The translations under genes were made by a program, and so were the position numbers. DNA of 64,000 nucleotides from assembly GCA_026075535.2 (NCBI GenBank), contig AP026543.1:7006001-7070000 (forward strand). Reading direction: 5' to 3'. Under the pieces are notes generated by a model that was not told the origin of the DNA, did not search any database, and saw only the letters and a list, made by a program, of their open reading frames with translations. This document shows positions 31,194-41,864 of this stretch, in pieces (within the stretch, counting starts at the first letter, position 1; the number at the start of each line of letters is the position of its first letter). Source of the stretch: Tricholoma matsutake (Eukaryota > Basidiomycota > Agaricomycetes > Agaricales > Tricholomataceae).

Positions 31194-32950
31194 TCATCGT
31201 ACGTCCTCTATAGAAGCAGCAGTTCCACCAGTCAACCAATCACCATAGTACACACATTCCCTAGGGTTCACTGGGCCCCCATCCTTGCAGAAGTCGAAAG
31301 ATAGACACTGGCTACAAGGAGATTCCGACCAGCCCAGCGAGATACGCTCCGGTTTGATCGCCCGATACACATATCCGCCACGGCCGTCAAAGTCACCCAA
31401 TGACTGAAAGGGCGAAGGAGACCGTTTGGAAATTTTGCCGCGCCGGTGACGATGATCGGAATGGTCAGATGAAGACTCTTCCTCATCCGACGAGGTCATC
31501 GCTCTCTTCAGCTTCTTTTTGGATTTCTTGTTGTTTATGGCCTCTTCATCTTCGCTACTAGAACCAATTTCTGACCCGCTCTCTACATCCTTCCTCTTCT
31601 TTCGCTTTCGCTTTCGGCCATGGTCTGAATTATAGTTGCCATCCGCGGCGCTCTTTGTCCACTTCCGCTTGGACTTCTTCCAGGAGGGATTGTCAGAACT
31701 TGAATCTTCATGATCATCACTATTGGGTTTCTTGGTGCGTTTCCGCATGCTTGAATCACCATCCTCCTCAGATAATAACCCTCGCTTTCTTTTTTTTTTC
31801 GAGGGCCGTTCTGATTCATCCAGGCTTTCTCCTTCATCAAAAGCATTGGGATCCCACAGCGACGTCCCAAACGCGGGGACCTAATAGCATTCCCATGAGT
31901 TCCCAATATGCAGCAGGGAACTGTGCCATACCTTTTCAATCTCACCATCCAAGATCAGGACGTTAAGCAGCATCTCAACATGCTCAACCGAGAGGTCTGT
32001 CTCTGTGAGACGCGCCCTCCTAAGAGAGTTTCGGATATGTTGGGCAGTAGGATATTCCGGCGAGTTAGATAGTCCATACAGCGCCCCTTCAGCTTTGTCC
32101 GCACGACGCTTTGGGAAGCTCTTGAAACAAACAAAGGATATTAAATAGGATACAGACTTGTGAGCAGAAGAACGAACGATGTCACGGATAAATTTCAAAC
32201 ATGCACCGCTGAGATGCTGAATGAACTCTGTGTCGAGTTCATTGTCCGTGTACCAGGGACCGCCAGTCAAAGCAATGGATGGCTCCAAGCTTTCGAGCAT
32301 ATATATTTTACGGGTTTTATGCTAGAGAAAAACCTCAAAGCATAAGTTCAGCCAGATTCACATCACTAAGAACCGGAGACGGACTTGGACTGAAGGAACG
32401 CGCTTGATCAATCGTTTTTGGACAAGCGTCTTCAAACATCGATCGATGATTGTCTGGTGGAGGTTTGTCTTCGCTTTCAAATGTTTTGTCCAAATCCCTG
32501 GAATGGACGTCATCGGGTAAAGAACATTATGATCGGTTCGTGCCATACCTTCATTGCCAGATGACTTGATGTGACCCAAGACCAGGTTTTCTTCTCCACT
32601 AAGATCTTTAGTGCTGGGAATATGAACGTGAGTTGGGTAAATTCTATTTTGGAATACTAGTCTTTGCTCACGCGGTGAGTTCGACCTTCGTTACTGCACG
32701 AAAAAAGGAGAGCACTCCCTTGGAATCCTCCAGCGGTTTGAGCAAGCCAACCCCGAGCAGAAAGTTGAGAGCATTCTCCCTGGCACTCGCATCGGGGATG
32801 ATCGATTGAACTTGCTTAACGCTCAATTCCTTACGTTGCAGTTATAATTCAAGTTCTAGGGCTGTGAGAAGTTCGACGGACCTTTTTGGGTGCTGAAAGA
32901 GCAGCCTGGTGGAGTCTAGTCTCCAACTCGTTCGGCGGACGTCTGCTCAT
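31194..32950 (-). CDS. rpc6: RNA polymerase III subunit Rpc6 (Rpc34/POLR3F) with a long insert
   Basis: Rpc34 helps open the Pol III promoter with Rpc82 and Rpc31 and contacts TFIIIB. The start MSRRPPNELETRLHQAAL at 32950 leads into winged helices (ENLVLGHIKSSGNEGIWTKH, then LKTLVQKRLIKRV) and LTGGPWYTDNELDTEFIQHL. The C-terminal cysteine cluster is CSQCLSFDFCKDGGPVNPREC, typical of the family. Between the third winged helix (LLNVLILDGEIEKVPAFG) and YRAIKPERISLGW lies a run of about 150 Lys, Arg, Ser, Asp and Glu residues (KKKRKR, KRKRKKRK), absent from the about 316-residue human protein. The total is near 490 residues. A 33-nt stretch at 32121-32153 may be a tiny intron or coding. Confidence 0.88.
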
Positions 32951-33494
32951 CCTTCAAAAAACCCGATTTCAAGTCAGGTTTGAAGCGAACCAAGTGTCAC
33001 AGTTACTGTGTGACTCGTCTGGAGTGTGACTCGCCAGAGAAATCTCTCAAAGCTGGAAGAACTTCCTTCTTATCTTGAAGTCCACGCACATGGTTAGATA
33101 CTGGAAAGCTCTATAAGACTATCAATAGTTCTGATATCGAGATTACCAGTTGTCAGTGGTTCTTCAGGTTTTCTCAAACGCGTGGTCGATGCATGGCATG
33201 TACATGTGCAACTGACCTGTCAGATCTAGGCAGACCGTCTACGAGGGTCTATCCTGAGCCAATGCACGATACAGCTGACCTCGAAGGGTATTTCCTCTTC
33301 CGCCGGTTCGTTTTTGCTCATCCGCTGGATTCCTTCTACCGGTCCCACCTGAACCAATTAAGATTTTGACCAGTGTTACCCACGCGTGATTACTCAAACC
33401 GCAGCCTTTTCGCCATGTCATTTATAGGTCAAAGTCGTATGCATGTATTCTGTCGTATACAGAGATATCCGTCTAGTACTATGTAAAAGGTTAA
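32951..33494. other. Intergenic region upstream of rpc6
   Basis: The 544 bases between rpc6 and the 3' end of the F-box gene contain short frames without homology. I see no RNA gene. The rpc6 promoter should lie here. Confidence 0.5.
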
Positions 33495-34538
33495 TCATGC
33501 GAGGAAAAAGTCTGAATGCAAATCCCCGTCAACGTCTGGGGAAGTATCACCGGCTGTGTCAAAATCGTTGGAGAATGGCTGCGATTGCCAAACTCGTCCT
33601 TCATTCTCAGCGGTCTTTAAAGATGAGCCCCATGGCATGCCTGAGAGTTCGAATGCTCTGAGGTTAGGGAGTGACGCCAAGGCATTGGCGATATTTTGAT
33701 AAAACGTCTGTGAGAATTGTTTAAGAATATTGTGAGAGTGATAGCCATATGATAGACGTACGGCATCGGGACCTTCCGAGAAGTTATACATCGTCATCAT
33801 CTGGAGGTATACGAGATAGGGAAAATGATGCGTGAGGGACTGCAGTAACGGCACAGGAAGCGCGCTCGTTGTTGCTCCCAAGATAGCCACGTGAGCAGTG
33901 GATTGGGCGAGGCTAGCAATATCGTCCTGGGTCAGGTCCCCCGAGTTCAGGTGAATACTCTCGACGGGACGACCAGGGACGATAGCCATTGCCGCGTGGG
34001 AAGAACCTTTAAACCCGCACAGTTGAGGAAGCGACCCTACAGGAAGGGTAGGGATGGGTGGGGAAAGGGGTGATGAGATCCCATCAAGTTCAAGTTCTAG
34101 CAGAGCTTCAGTCTTGCTGAGAAAGTCGACAACATGGGAGTCTAGTAAAAATGAGCAGGCAAGATGCTGCAGCCTTGGAAACACACAGTGGGGTGTTCCT
34201 AGTATCCAACTCGCGCCTGGATCCACGAGTAGTTCGAGTGAAACAACCTCAGTCATGTTTGACAGAGCTGTCGCGAGAAGATAATAGAAGGATTTGAAGA
34301 AAGTCGAGGGGTCTAGCCTGATGGCAAAAGTTCGAACATGTTGAGCCAGTTGTGGCATTTTTGCGAGAGGAAGTATTACGCCGACATCTCGGGATGAAAC
34401 GGATAAGTGTCTGTAGAGCAGTCGCTGAGCAACGGGGTAGATTGAAGAGCTTATCCTGCACATAGAGACAAGGTCTGGTTGCAGGACACGTTGGAAAATG
34501 TCGTCCAGAAGTTCGACGGGTAGTAGTTGGAGAGACAT
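33495..34538 (-). CDS. F-box-like protein with leucine-rich C-terminal part
   Basis: F-box proteins recruit substrates to SCF ubiquitin ligases through Skp1. The N terminus LPVELLDDIFQRVLQPDLVSMCRISSSIYPVAQR matches the F-box helices in spacing (LP-E---IF...L--C---S). The remainder contains irregular leucine-rich strands (VVSLELLVD, LLELELDGIS, LRAFELSG). A 54-nt intron (33708-33761) with GTACGT donor and CAG acceptor keeps the frame either way; splicing it yields 329 residues. Agaricomycetes carry large families of such genes. The substrate is unknown. Confidence 0.75.
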   Translation of the reverse strand: MSLQLLPVELLDDIFQRVLQPDLVSMCRISSSIYPVAQRLLYRHLSVSSRDVGVILPLAKMPQLAQHVRTFAIRLDPSTFFKSFYYLLATALSNMTEVVSLELLVDPGASWILGTPHCVFPRLQHLACSFLLDSHVVDFLSKTEALLELELDGISSPLSPPIPTLPVGSLPQLCGFKGSSHAAMAIVPGRPVESIHLNSGDLTQDDIASLAQSTAHVAILGATTSALPVPLLQSLTHHFPYLVYLQMMTMYNFSEGPDAVRLSYGYHSHNILKQFSQTFYQNIANALASLPNLRAFELSGMPWGSSLKTAENEGRVWQSQPFSNDFDTAGDTSPDVDGDLHSDFFLA

Positions 34539-34780
34539 GTGTCCTCGATTATTATTGAGTTAAGTTGCAAGTGGGCATTATATAGATGGCAGGAGTTGCA
34601 GGGAGGAGGGCCAATAAAGGGGAAGATGATCGCCGTGTATTATGGGGATAGAAATGAAGGGTAGAGATTGAAAATACCATGTCGACCATGATGGGAGAAG
34701 GAAAAGGTACAAAAACAAACGGAAACAACGGAAACAAATCGGCACTTTTTTATTTCTCTTACTTTCATCTCCTAACTCCA

Positions 34781-37485
34781 ATGCTTGCTTTCTCCGATGC
34801 GCCCATTCTGTGGGCTTGCTTGCGTCGCCCTTATTCTCGTCCCGGTTATATACAAAGGCACCTCTCTAGCTTTCCTCAACCCATCTCTAATCCATTTACG
34901 CACTCTGGTCTGCGCAATTTGGTTTCCAACACCTCAATCACTAATCTGAAATGCTTCCTCAGCACCGTACCCCGAACGCACACATACTTGCGGTTCCCTT
35001 ACTGCTAGAGACGCTGGTTCTCGAGTCATTATGACTGGTTGGCTCCTTCATGAGCGGTGATCATCACTTTGCAACTCCATTTGTCTGACACCTTAACTTC
35101 CACATTAAGTAAGGGGAAGCACATGTCCTTTTACCCTCTCAAGGACTCCTATGGCACAACCCAGCTCATTATCAACCATGACGATGTCCCTGGTCTGTCG
35201 GCACTCGCCAGTCTACCCCTGGAATCTACTGTCCTAATCGAAGGCACTGTCCTCCTACGCCCACCCACTGCAAGGCGGCCTGTCAGTGATTATCCTCGGA
35301 AGGGAGTATCATGAAACCCTTGGTATTGATTGTCTATATCATTTGAAGGGACCCACCGGCGATATTGATGTTCAAGTAAAAAGTTTCACCCTTCTGAATT
35401 CGGCCACAAGCCTTCCTTTTGTAGCTTCTAATCCTTACAATTTGGTAGGAGACTTCAAATCTTCTTCATTATGGTTTAAAGCAAATTTAGCAAGGCAAAC
35501 GACGATTTGAGAGCTCGTTACCGTTATTTGGATCTTCGTCGCACAGCTTTATCAGATAATCTTAAGAAACGGAGTCGTGTCGCTCACATAGTCCGTAATG
35601 TGCTTCATGAACACGGTAACACCCTATTAATTTCTATTGTTCGTGATGGATTAATACCGCCCGTTAGATTTTGTTGAAGTGGAAACCCCTGTGCTGCTCA
35701 GATCGTCCCCTGAGGGTGCAAGGGAGTTCCTGGTACCGACTCGCACTTCCACATCCGTTCCCGGGGAGGCAGTCTCAGAAGATCCTCTGTTCTATGTTTT
35801 ACAGCAATCTCCCCAGCTGCCGAAGCAACTGCTGATCTGCTCCGGGGGAGTGGACAAATACTTCCAGCTAGCTCGATGTTTTCGCGACGAGGATGGACGC
35901 AAGGACAGGCAGCCCGAGTTTACCCAGATCGATATGGAAATGGCGTTTGTCTCCTGGGGTGCTTCCGGATCATCCACATCTTCCCAGTCCGACGTTTGGC
36001 GAATTGGTGGCCGCGAAGTGCGTGACATCGTTGAAACACTTATGCGAACAATTTGGCAGAACGTGGAAGGCATTAGCCTTCCGGAATGCTTTCCCGTGAT
36101 GACTTATCATGAAGCCATGTCGCGCGTTAGTTGCTCATAATTTACTGCAAGGAAATAATGATTAACCTCGTATTCAGTTTGGCTCGGATAAACCTGATAC
36201 GCGTTTTGGCCTCGAGGTAAGGAAATTAGTCTGTACCTTGCCGTGCAAGTCCGATTCCGGTACCTCAAAGATTTCAAATATAATTGATATATTACCGCCA
36301 CCAACACGTATATCGTTCGATATTAGCCAAGAGATCCTGGAGTGCATAGTGGTTCGCAAGACAGCCGATACCGAGTTCATTGGAGCATCTCGGATATGTC
36401 AGCCCGATTCTACTGCAGTAAGTTTCCACATTAATGAGAAGGGTCATTGATGTTGAGCGATTATTAGGAGCGTATCACTTTCACCAATAAGAACCAGAAT
36501 TCTTGGCTGTTCACCTGCAATACGATACGCGATTCATCTCCGGGACATCTTCAGTATGATCTTGCCCACATAAACAGCGTGCTTGGTCTGAAACCTGGAG
36601 ATGACTTGTGGCTTGCTCGTCGGCCGCGGACACCATCGGTACATTGTCACTCAACTTTTCATGAAATTTGGCTCATTTGCTTACAGGGAGGTTCGACCGC
36701 CCTAGGAACACTCAGACTCCGCCTCTTTGAGGAAGCGCTGAAGCGAAGTGGGTTTTTTCCCCCGTCGATACGACGTCATCTATAACTTTGCTATAGAGGA
36801 TTACGTCGTCCCTGAGAATCCCCATTTTCTTTGGGTCACTGAATTCCCGCTCTTTACTCGGGATGATGTCGACAAAGATATCTTGGCGAAAGGACGATGG
36901 AGCAGCTCACATCATCCATTTACCGCACCAATGTGGGAGGATATTGAAGCCATGTACAATGGCCAAATCGATACTGTGCGTATACTCATTCTTTCAGCCA
37001 CTAGACGTCATCCAGTAACGTTTTTAATAGGTTCGCGGGCAGCATTATGATTTGGTTTTGAACGGCACAGAAATCGGAGGTGGCTCTGTCCGAATTCACG
37101 ATGCCGCTATGCAGGATTATATCTTCACCCACATCTTACAGGTTAGCGCCTTGAAACTGTTGTGAACTTGACTTGAACTGTTTGTCTAGTTAAATGAAAA
37201 AGAGAAGGCACCATTCGATCATCTCTTGCATGCGCTTCAATGTGGAGCCCCTCCTCATGGTGGCATTGCTCTTGGTACTGATGACATTCCTCTTATCTCC
37301 GTGTCATGGAGCTCATTGGATATGGTCTAGGTTTTGATCGACTGATGGCTATGCTCTGCAATACACGATCTATCCGCGACGTGATTGCCTTTCCCAAAAC
37401 CAGTAACGGCGTTGATCTTTTATTTAAAAGTCCAGCCCCAGTGAATAACGAAAACCTATATCAGTACGGTATCAGGCCTCGGTAG
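34781..37485 (+). CDS. msd1: Mitochondrial aspartyl-tRNA synthetase
   Basis: This enzyme attaches Asp to mitochondrial tRNA. The start [20 protein letters not shown] is a basic, Ser/Arg-rich presequence. After the anticodon-binding OB part ([19 protein letters not shown], then TGWLLHE, and [11 protein letters not shown]), class II motif 1 ([11 protein letters not shown]), motif 2 ([19 protein letters not shown]) and motif 3 ([13 protein letters not shown]) follow in order, with [10 protein letters not shown] and SSHHPFTAP between. At least fourteen exons are needed. A 49-nt intron (36748-36796, GTGGGT to TATAG) explains what otherwise looks like a frameshift in a T6C5 run. It ends GIRPR at 37485. 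Confidence 0.92.
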
Positions 37486-37568
37486 AAGACATAATTCGTA
37501 GCATATATACCATTTATCAACTAATAATAATCAGTATCGCGTAAATTCTACAATTAAAAAGACACAGG

Positions 37569-39289
37569 CTATGAGACTGCTGGGGCAAGAGTAGGCTGTG
37601 CCAGCTCGTTAGTTTCCTTAGGCTCGTAAAAATCGAGGGGCTCTGTTGTTGGAGGTGGGGGGGATTGGGGTAAAAATGATGACGAATGTCGAGGGGTGGT
37701 GGAATCGTCTTCTGTGTGCTCATAAGGCGATTGTCCATATGTAAACGACCAGTTGGGTTGATGCCCTGTATTCGATTGTAAGTTCGTACTTCCCGACGCA
37801 GTGTCCTGGCTGCTGCTGTATTGTGGATGATATTCGTCGATGACAGAAAGGACACTGCGAAGTTTGCTTTCGGCTTTTCGCGAGCCAGCTGTCGGAGGCA
37901 TGGAATGTCGGCGACTTGAAGCTGGAGGCGAAACGGAACGCGGAGGTGTTGATTCTGGCGAGCCTGCCCACTCTGTAGCCTCAGACGGGAAGATATCACC
38001 ATTACTAGCTTTGGGAAGCCAAGAGGTTATTTTGTCGCTAAATGTTGCGGATTCCATCGACACAGCATTAGAAGAAGATGCATGTGCATGTGTCATGATT
38101 GACAAAGGGGCAAGTATGCTGAAAATTTGGTCTTCTGCTTGGGGCGGACCGTAGGAATCGAAAGGATCTGGAACGGATTGCAGCATGGGTTCAAGGATAG
38201 GATCTGACCTATGGTAGGGAAGGTCAAGAAGCTCGGACAGATTTCGCAGAGCAACGACTCACGATTTAGCTGTAAACCTATCGAAGACATCCATGGTAGA
38301 ACGAACGACTACGCACACCTGGAAATAATCAGCAGAGGAACATAGAATATGCTCAAACCCTCACCTTGCCCTGAACAACTTCCCAGACTTGCTCTTCATG
38401 CTCGATTATCTCTCGATAATGAGATGCTTTCAGCTCATCTAAGTCGTCGACTTGCTGTTGAAGGATTGACAACGCATCTCGGAAGGTTTGAAGGTCTGTA
38501 AAGAGTCATTCAACCACGGCATACACAAGCTACAGCGCGGGACCCACTTCTCTCCTTCCGGTTCATGCTTCGCATCTCCGTGTCTCGAATAACTTGGCTC
38601 TTTTCCCGGAGTGCATGTTCGTAAGAAGCTGAGCGATCCTAAGGTAGGCGTCAGAGGGGTACAATTCGGTTGTTTCTGCACGTACGGCGACGATTGTGCG
38701 ATACGTTTCGAGATGTTGACGTAATGGTCTCTCGAACTTTTTGTCTATGGTCTCTGCCTGATACCTGCATTGAAGCATCTCGCATGAATGGTGGACGACT
38801 CTACTCACCAGAACGTGCCAATGATTTCCTATGAGATGATGCAGCCCTGATGCAGCTTGAAGCCGAGTTCCCGCCTCATACGACGGTCCCTTCAACCTCC
38901 ATATTCATTAAGTAGACCGATACGGAAACTTTTTCAAATTAAAACATACCCGCTACACCTCTCCAATGCATCTGCAAATGCAGCTGTAACTTTAGACATC
39001 GTCATGAGCGCAGCACGATAGCTTGCACTTGTATTCATTAGCTTGCCATGGAAAGTAAGACACTGGCGTCCACCGAACACTAGTAAAACAGGCTCACTTC
39101 TTCATAAGCTTGGAGACTGGCTTTCAGATTCGCGCGAGTAATGATCTTCTCCGGGCCACCAGCGCCGAAGTTCATTACGGATGCATGAGTTGACTCAGAG
39201 AATGTGGGCGACGGTGGACCTGGTGAAGACTTGCGCTTATTGGAGCCAAAGGCTAGAGCACGAAAAGAATTGGATCGACTTGGAGCCAT
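37569..39289 (-). CDS. Ivy1-like I-BAR (IMD) membrane-binding protein
   Basis: Ivy1 binds vacuolar and endosomal membranes and phosphoinositides through a dimeric helical I-BAR domain. The start MAPSRSNSFRALAFGSNKRK leads to the helix TRANLKASLQAYEELLNTS, then ASYRAALMTMSKVTAAFADALERC and helices around KKFERPLRQHLETYRTI and QVDDLDELKASHYREIIEHEEQ, spaced over about six exons. The C-terminal about 200 residues (from SDPILEPMLQSVPDPFDSY) are Ser/Pro-rich and disordered. The domain order fits the fungal Ivy1/IMD family. The gene converges with AspRS (83 bases apart). Confidence 0.78.
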
Positions 39290-39645
39290 GATAGTTTAAT
39301 AAGGGAATACGGTGTTCAGCAAGCTGTGCCTGACGTTGAGCATGCAAGTATCACACCTATTTTTGGACTCCGCTTCGACACTTCATAAGTACTAGCTATC
39401 GTTTGACTCTGTGGAAATCAATCCAGACTACTCCATCGTATGAATATAGATAGGACTGTAAAGCAACATGCGAAATGGAGCGTTAACCCTGTCTCCCGAG
39501 CTACTAGTCCATAACCTTCTGCGGTTGAACGTATATATAATATAGTACACCTCTGCAGGACGGATAGATTTTCTTCTGACCAATCGTTAAGCTGAATCAG
39601 TAGCAGAAAAAAAAAGACAATGAACAACGAGATGACATACGAGAT
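39290..39645. other. Intergenic region, no gene seen
   Basis: A 356-base gap between the Ivy1-like start and the 3' end of the bL19m gene. It holds the Ivy1 promoter and a poly-A-like tract; I see no coding or RNA gene. Confidence 0.5.
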
Positions 39646-40158
39646 CTACTTCCTGTGTCCTGCTATCATACTCATTTGCTCTGGTGAATCCCGCAAATAA
39701 AACAGCTTTGCTCTCCGCATCCGCCCTTTCGGGGGCTTCTGCACCAGCTTAACGTCCTTCAAATGCGGCGAGTTCACAAAGAACTGCATCTCCACCCCGG
39801 TGCGTTGAATGATGTTCCTGAGAATGAACGAAGTGTCTGGCCCGCGACGTCGAATGGAAAGGAGAACACCGGTAAAAGTTGTCGGTGCGTGGTCGAGGGT
39901 GACAGTCACTATAGAACCTGGATATAGGCGCGAATAGGAATGCCTGGAGAAGAGTTTACGGAGCATCGCCTGCTTCTCTGCCGTAGGAAGAGATGTTTTT
40001 AAGTACTGCATCAGGCCTTTGCCCTGCCGCACTGGTTTGGGAGGCGGCAGCGAGGGCGCGGGAGGTATCAGCGCTGTTTTTGAGAAGGGGTACGGTCCAT
40101 TCCGTGCCTTGGGCGCTGTCGTCATCAAACGCGACGCGCCTCGACATAAACCCAACAT
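39646..40158 (-). CDS. img1: Mitochondrial ribosomal protein bL19m
   Basis: bL19m is a large-subunit mitoribosome protein related to bacterial L19 (yeast Img1). The single-exon frame encodes 170 residues. A basic N terminus (MLGLCRGASRLMTTAPKARN) serves as a presequence. The L19 core appears as PGSIVTVTLDH, the FTGVLLSIRRRGPDTSFILR segment, QRTGVEMQFFVNSPHLKDV and the C-terminal RRAKLFYLRD. The order of strands and the R-R-G-x-D-x-S-F turn are family-specific. The Pab2 gene follows on the same strand with 185 bases between. Confidence 0.93.
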   Translation of the reverse strand: MLGLCRGASRLMTTAPKARNGPYPFSKTALIPPAPSLPPPKPVRQGKGLMQYLKTSLPTAEKQAMLRKLFSRHSYSRLYPGSIVTVTLDHAPTTFTGVLLSIRRRGPDTSFILRNIIQRTGVEMQFFVNSPHLKDVKLVQKPPKGRMRRAKLFYLRDSPEQMSMIAGHRK

Positions 40159-40343
40159 GGTTCAATTTGAGAGGCACTCGGCATACTCCGGCAAAGAGAA
40201 CGTCCTGAAATACATGCTCAAAGTATGCATTGAGGCGTCTTACACAGGAGATGACCGACAAATATAATAGTGTAGTGTATGTCTCAAGTAAATGAAAGCC
40301 AGAAACACAGGTGACCCCAGGGCACCCACATTTCACATTAGTG

Positions 40344-41239
40344 TCAGAATCCCCGCCCCCGTCCTCTGCAAGGAAGTGAGATGCCTGTACATCAACGACG
40401 ACGAGAAGTGCTCACCTGCCTCGTGCTCGATAGGGATTGTAGCCCCCATAGCCTCCCCGATATCCCCCTCTGTAACCTCCCCTATATCCACCTCGGCCTC
40501 GTCCACGGCCGAAACCTGGAACGTTCGTGCGTTTTGCGGTGACCTTTACCAAATTTTTAAAAGCGTGAGAAAGGAATCAATGAAAGCAATAAACCTCCAC
40601 ACCTTTATGAGTCTGCCACGAAACAATGAATTGTCCATTGCTAACGCGGCATCTATATGTTCGGGCTCAGAAAATTCTACATAAGCATACCTAGTGATGC
40701 AGAGCAAACTCGTCAGAGAAGATCAACAGAAACACGAATGAATACACGCACCCTTTTGGATGACCGGTGAACTTGTCACAAAGTATGGTCACCCGGTTTA
40801 TGGTCCCACAAGCTTGAAAATGACCCTGTATCTCCTCCGGCGTAGCACTATAATCAACCTGAGAAAGTACACGAAACGACATCAGTTATATCCTCGATCA
40901 GGGTGGGGAGTAACCAACATTCCCAACATAGATACTCCGTCCATCGGCAGCGGTTTTGTCTTCTTCAGTTTCCATTGGCACGCCCCCATCTTCGCTTCCT
41001 GCAGTATTGCTAGCTTGCTCGGCGGCGGCCTGCAGCTCGCGTAGTTTTTTTGCTTCTCTCTCCATCTCTTCCACACGCTGCTTCATGAGCAAGATTTCCT
41101 GAAAATTGACATTGCGATTAGAGGCCAGAGCTGAGACACAACTTTTCGTCTTTACCTTGGAGTCTGCCTCTTCGCCATCGTCAACTACAGAGTCGCCGCC
41201 GACGTTTTGTAAATGTTGTGTCGTCTCGACGTCTGCCAT
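40344..41239 (-). CDS. pab2: Nuclear poly(A)-binding protein Pab2/PABPN1
   Basis: Pab2/PABPN1 binds nascent poly(A) tails, controls their length and feeds some RNAs to the exosome. From the ATG at 41239, an acidic N terminus is followed by a coiled coil ([20 protein letters not shown]) and one RRM: RNP2 [19 protein letters not shown], then [19 protein letters not shown] (RNP1) and [20 protein letters not shown]. The C terminus is an RG/GY-rich tract ([20 protein letters not shown]) that ends RGRGRGF. The RRM and RG tail define the family. About five exons are used; inner borders were read from conserved sequence. Confidence 0.93.
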
Positions 41240-41864
41240 TTTTGCAGCCACCAGGTCAATGTTTGGAACAAGTTGAATCTGGCAATTCCAAACAAAGCCA
41301 CGTGGATGTGGCTGTGCTCTTACAACATATACGTCGTTAATTTCCTCTGCAACAGATTAGAGCAGATCCTGACACGATCAAAGCGAACCCCAGTATACCC
41401 TGATTTTGATATCGTCAAATGAATCATTGTGTGCAACTTTACCGCATGACGATTTGGTATGCTGCATGATGTCAACATCTCCGACCATTGCTGGCATTGT
41501 CCTGTAGCTACACTAGCGAGATTAGTAACAGAAGCATGTATTCAATAAGCTTTAAGCTGTATATATCACTGATAGAAAATGCAGGTCCTCCGGCTAACGT
41601 TAAGCGCTGGGCTGTGCATAATAGTGCATGAGACGGTTGTTTTGTGCCATCGTGATCATAGGGGCCGGCAATTACGAAAGCGGGGGTCCATAAAAGGCCA
41701 ATTTGAAAAAGATACAGTTCCTTTTCACCTTCTTCAGCGGTTTCTTATTACTTCAAGTCGTCTGTAAGTAAGTTTTTCCGTATTCCGTATTCCGGTCCGA
41801 AGTGCTTTCACGTGCAGCCTTCGACATCTTACATTACACTCGGTCCCTTTCATCACTTGACACA
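41240..41864. other. Divergent regulatory region, pab2 / Zn2Cys6 factor
   Basis: 625 bases between outward-facing starts. A pyrimidine-rich stretch (CTTTTCACCTTCTTCAGC, about 41721-41738) lies before the transcription-factor start. I see no uORF or motif that I can name with confidence. Confidence 0.45.

Noticed and set aside
36748..36770. Frameshift or pseudogene in mitochondrial AspRS
   Set aside because: A 49-nt GT-AG intron with a branch-like CTATAAC restores the frame and the conserved sequence.
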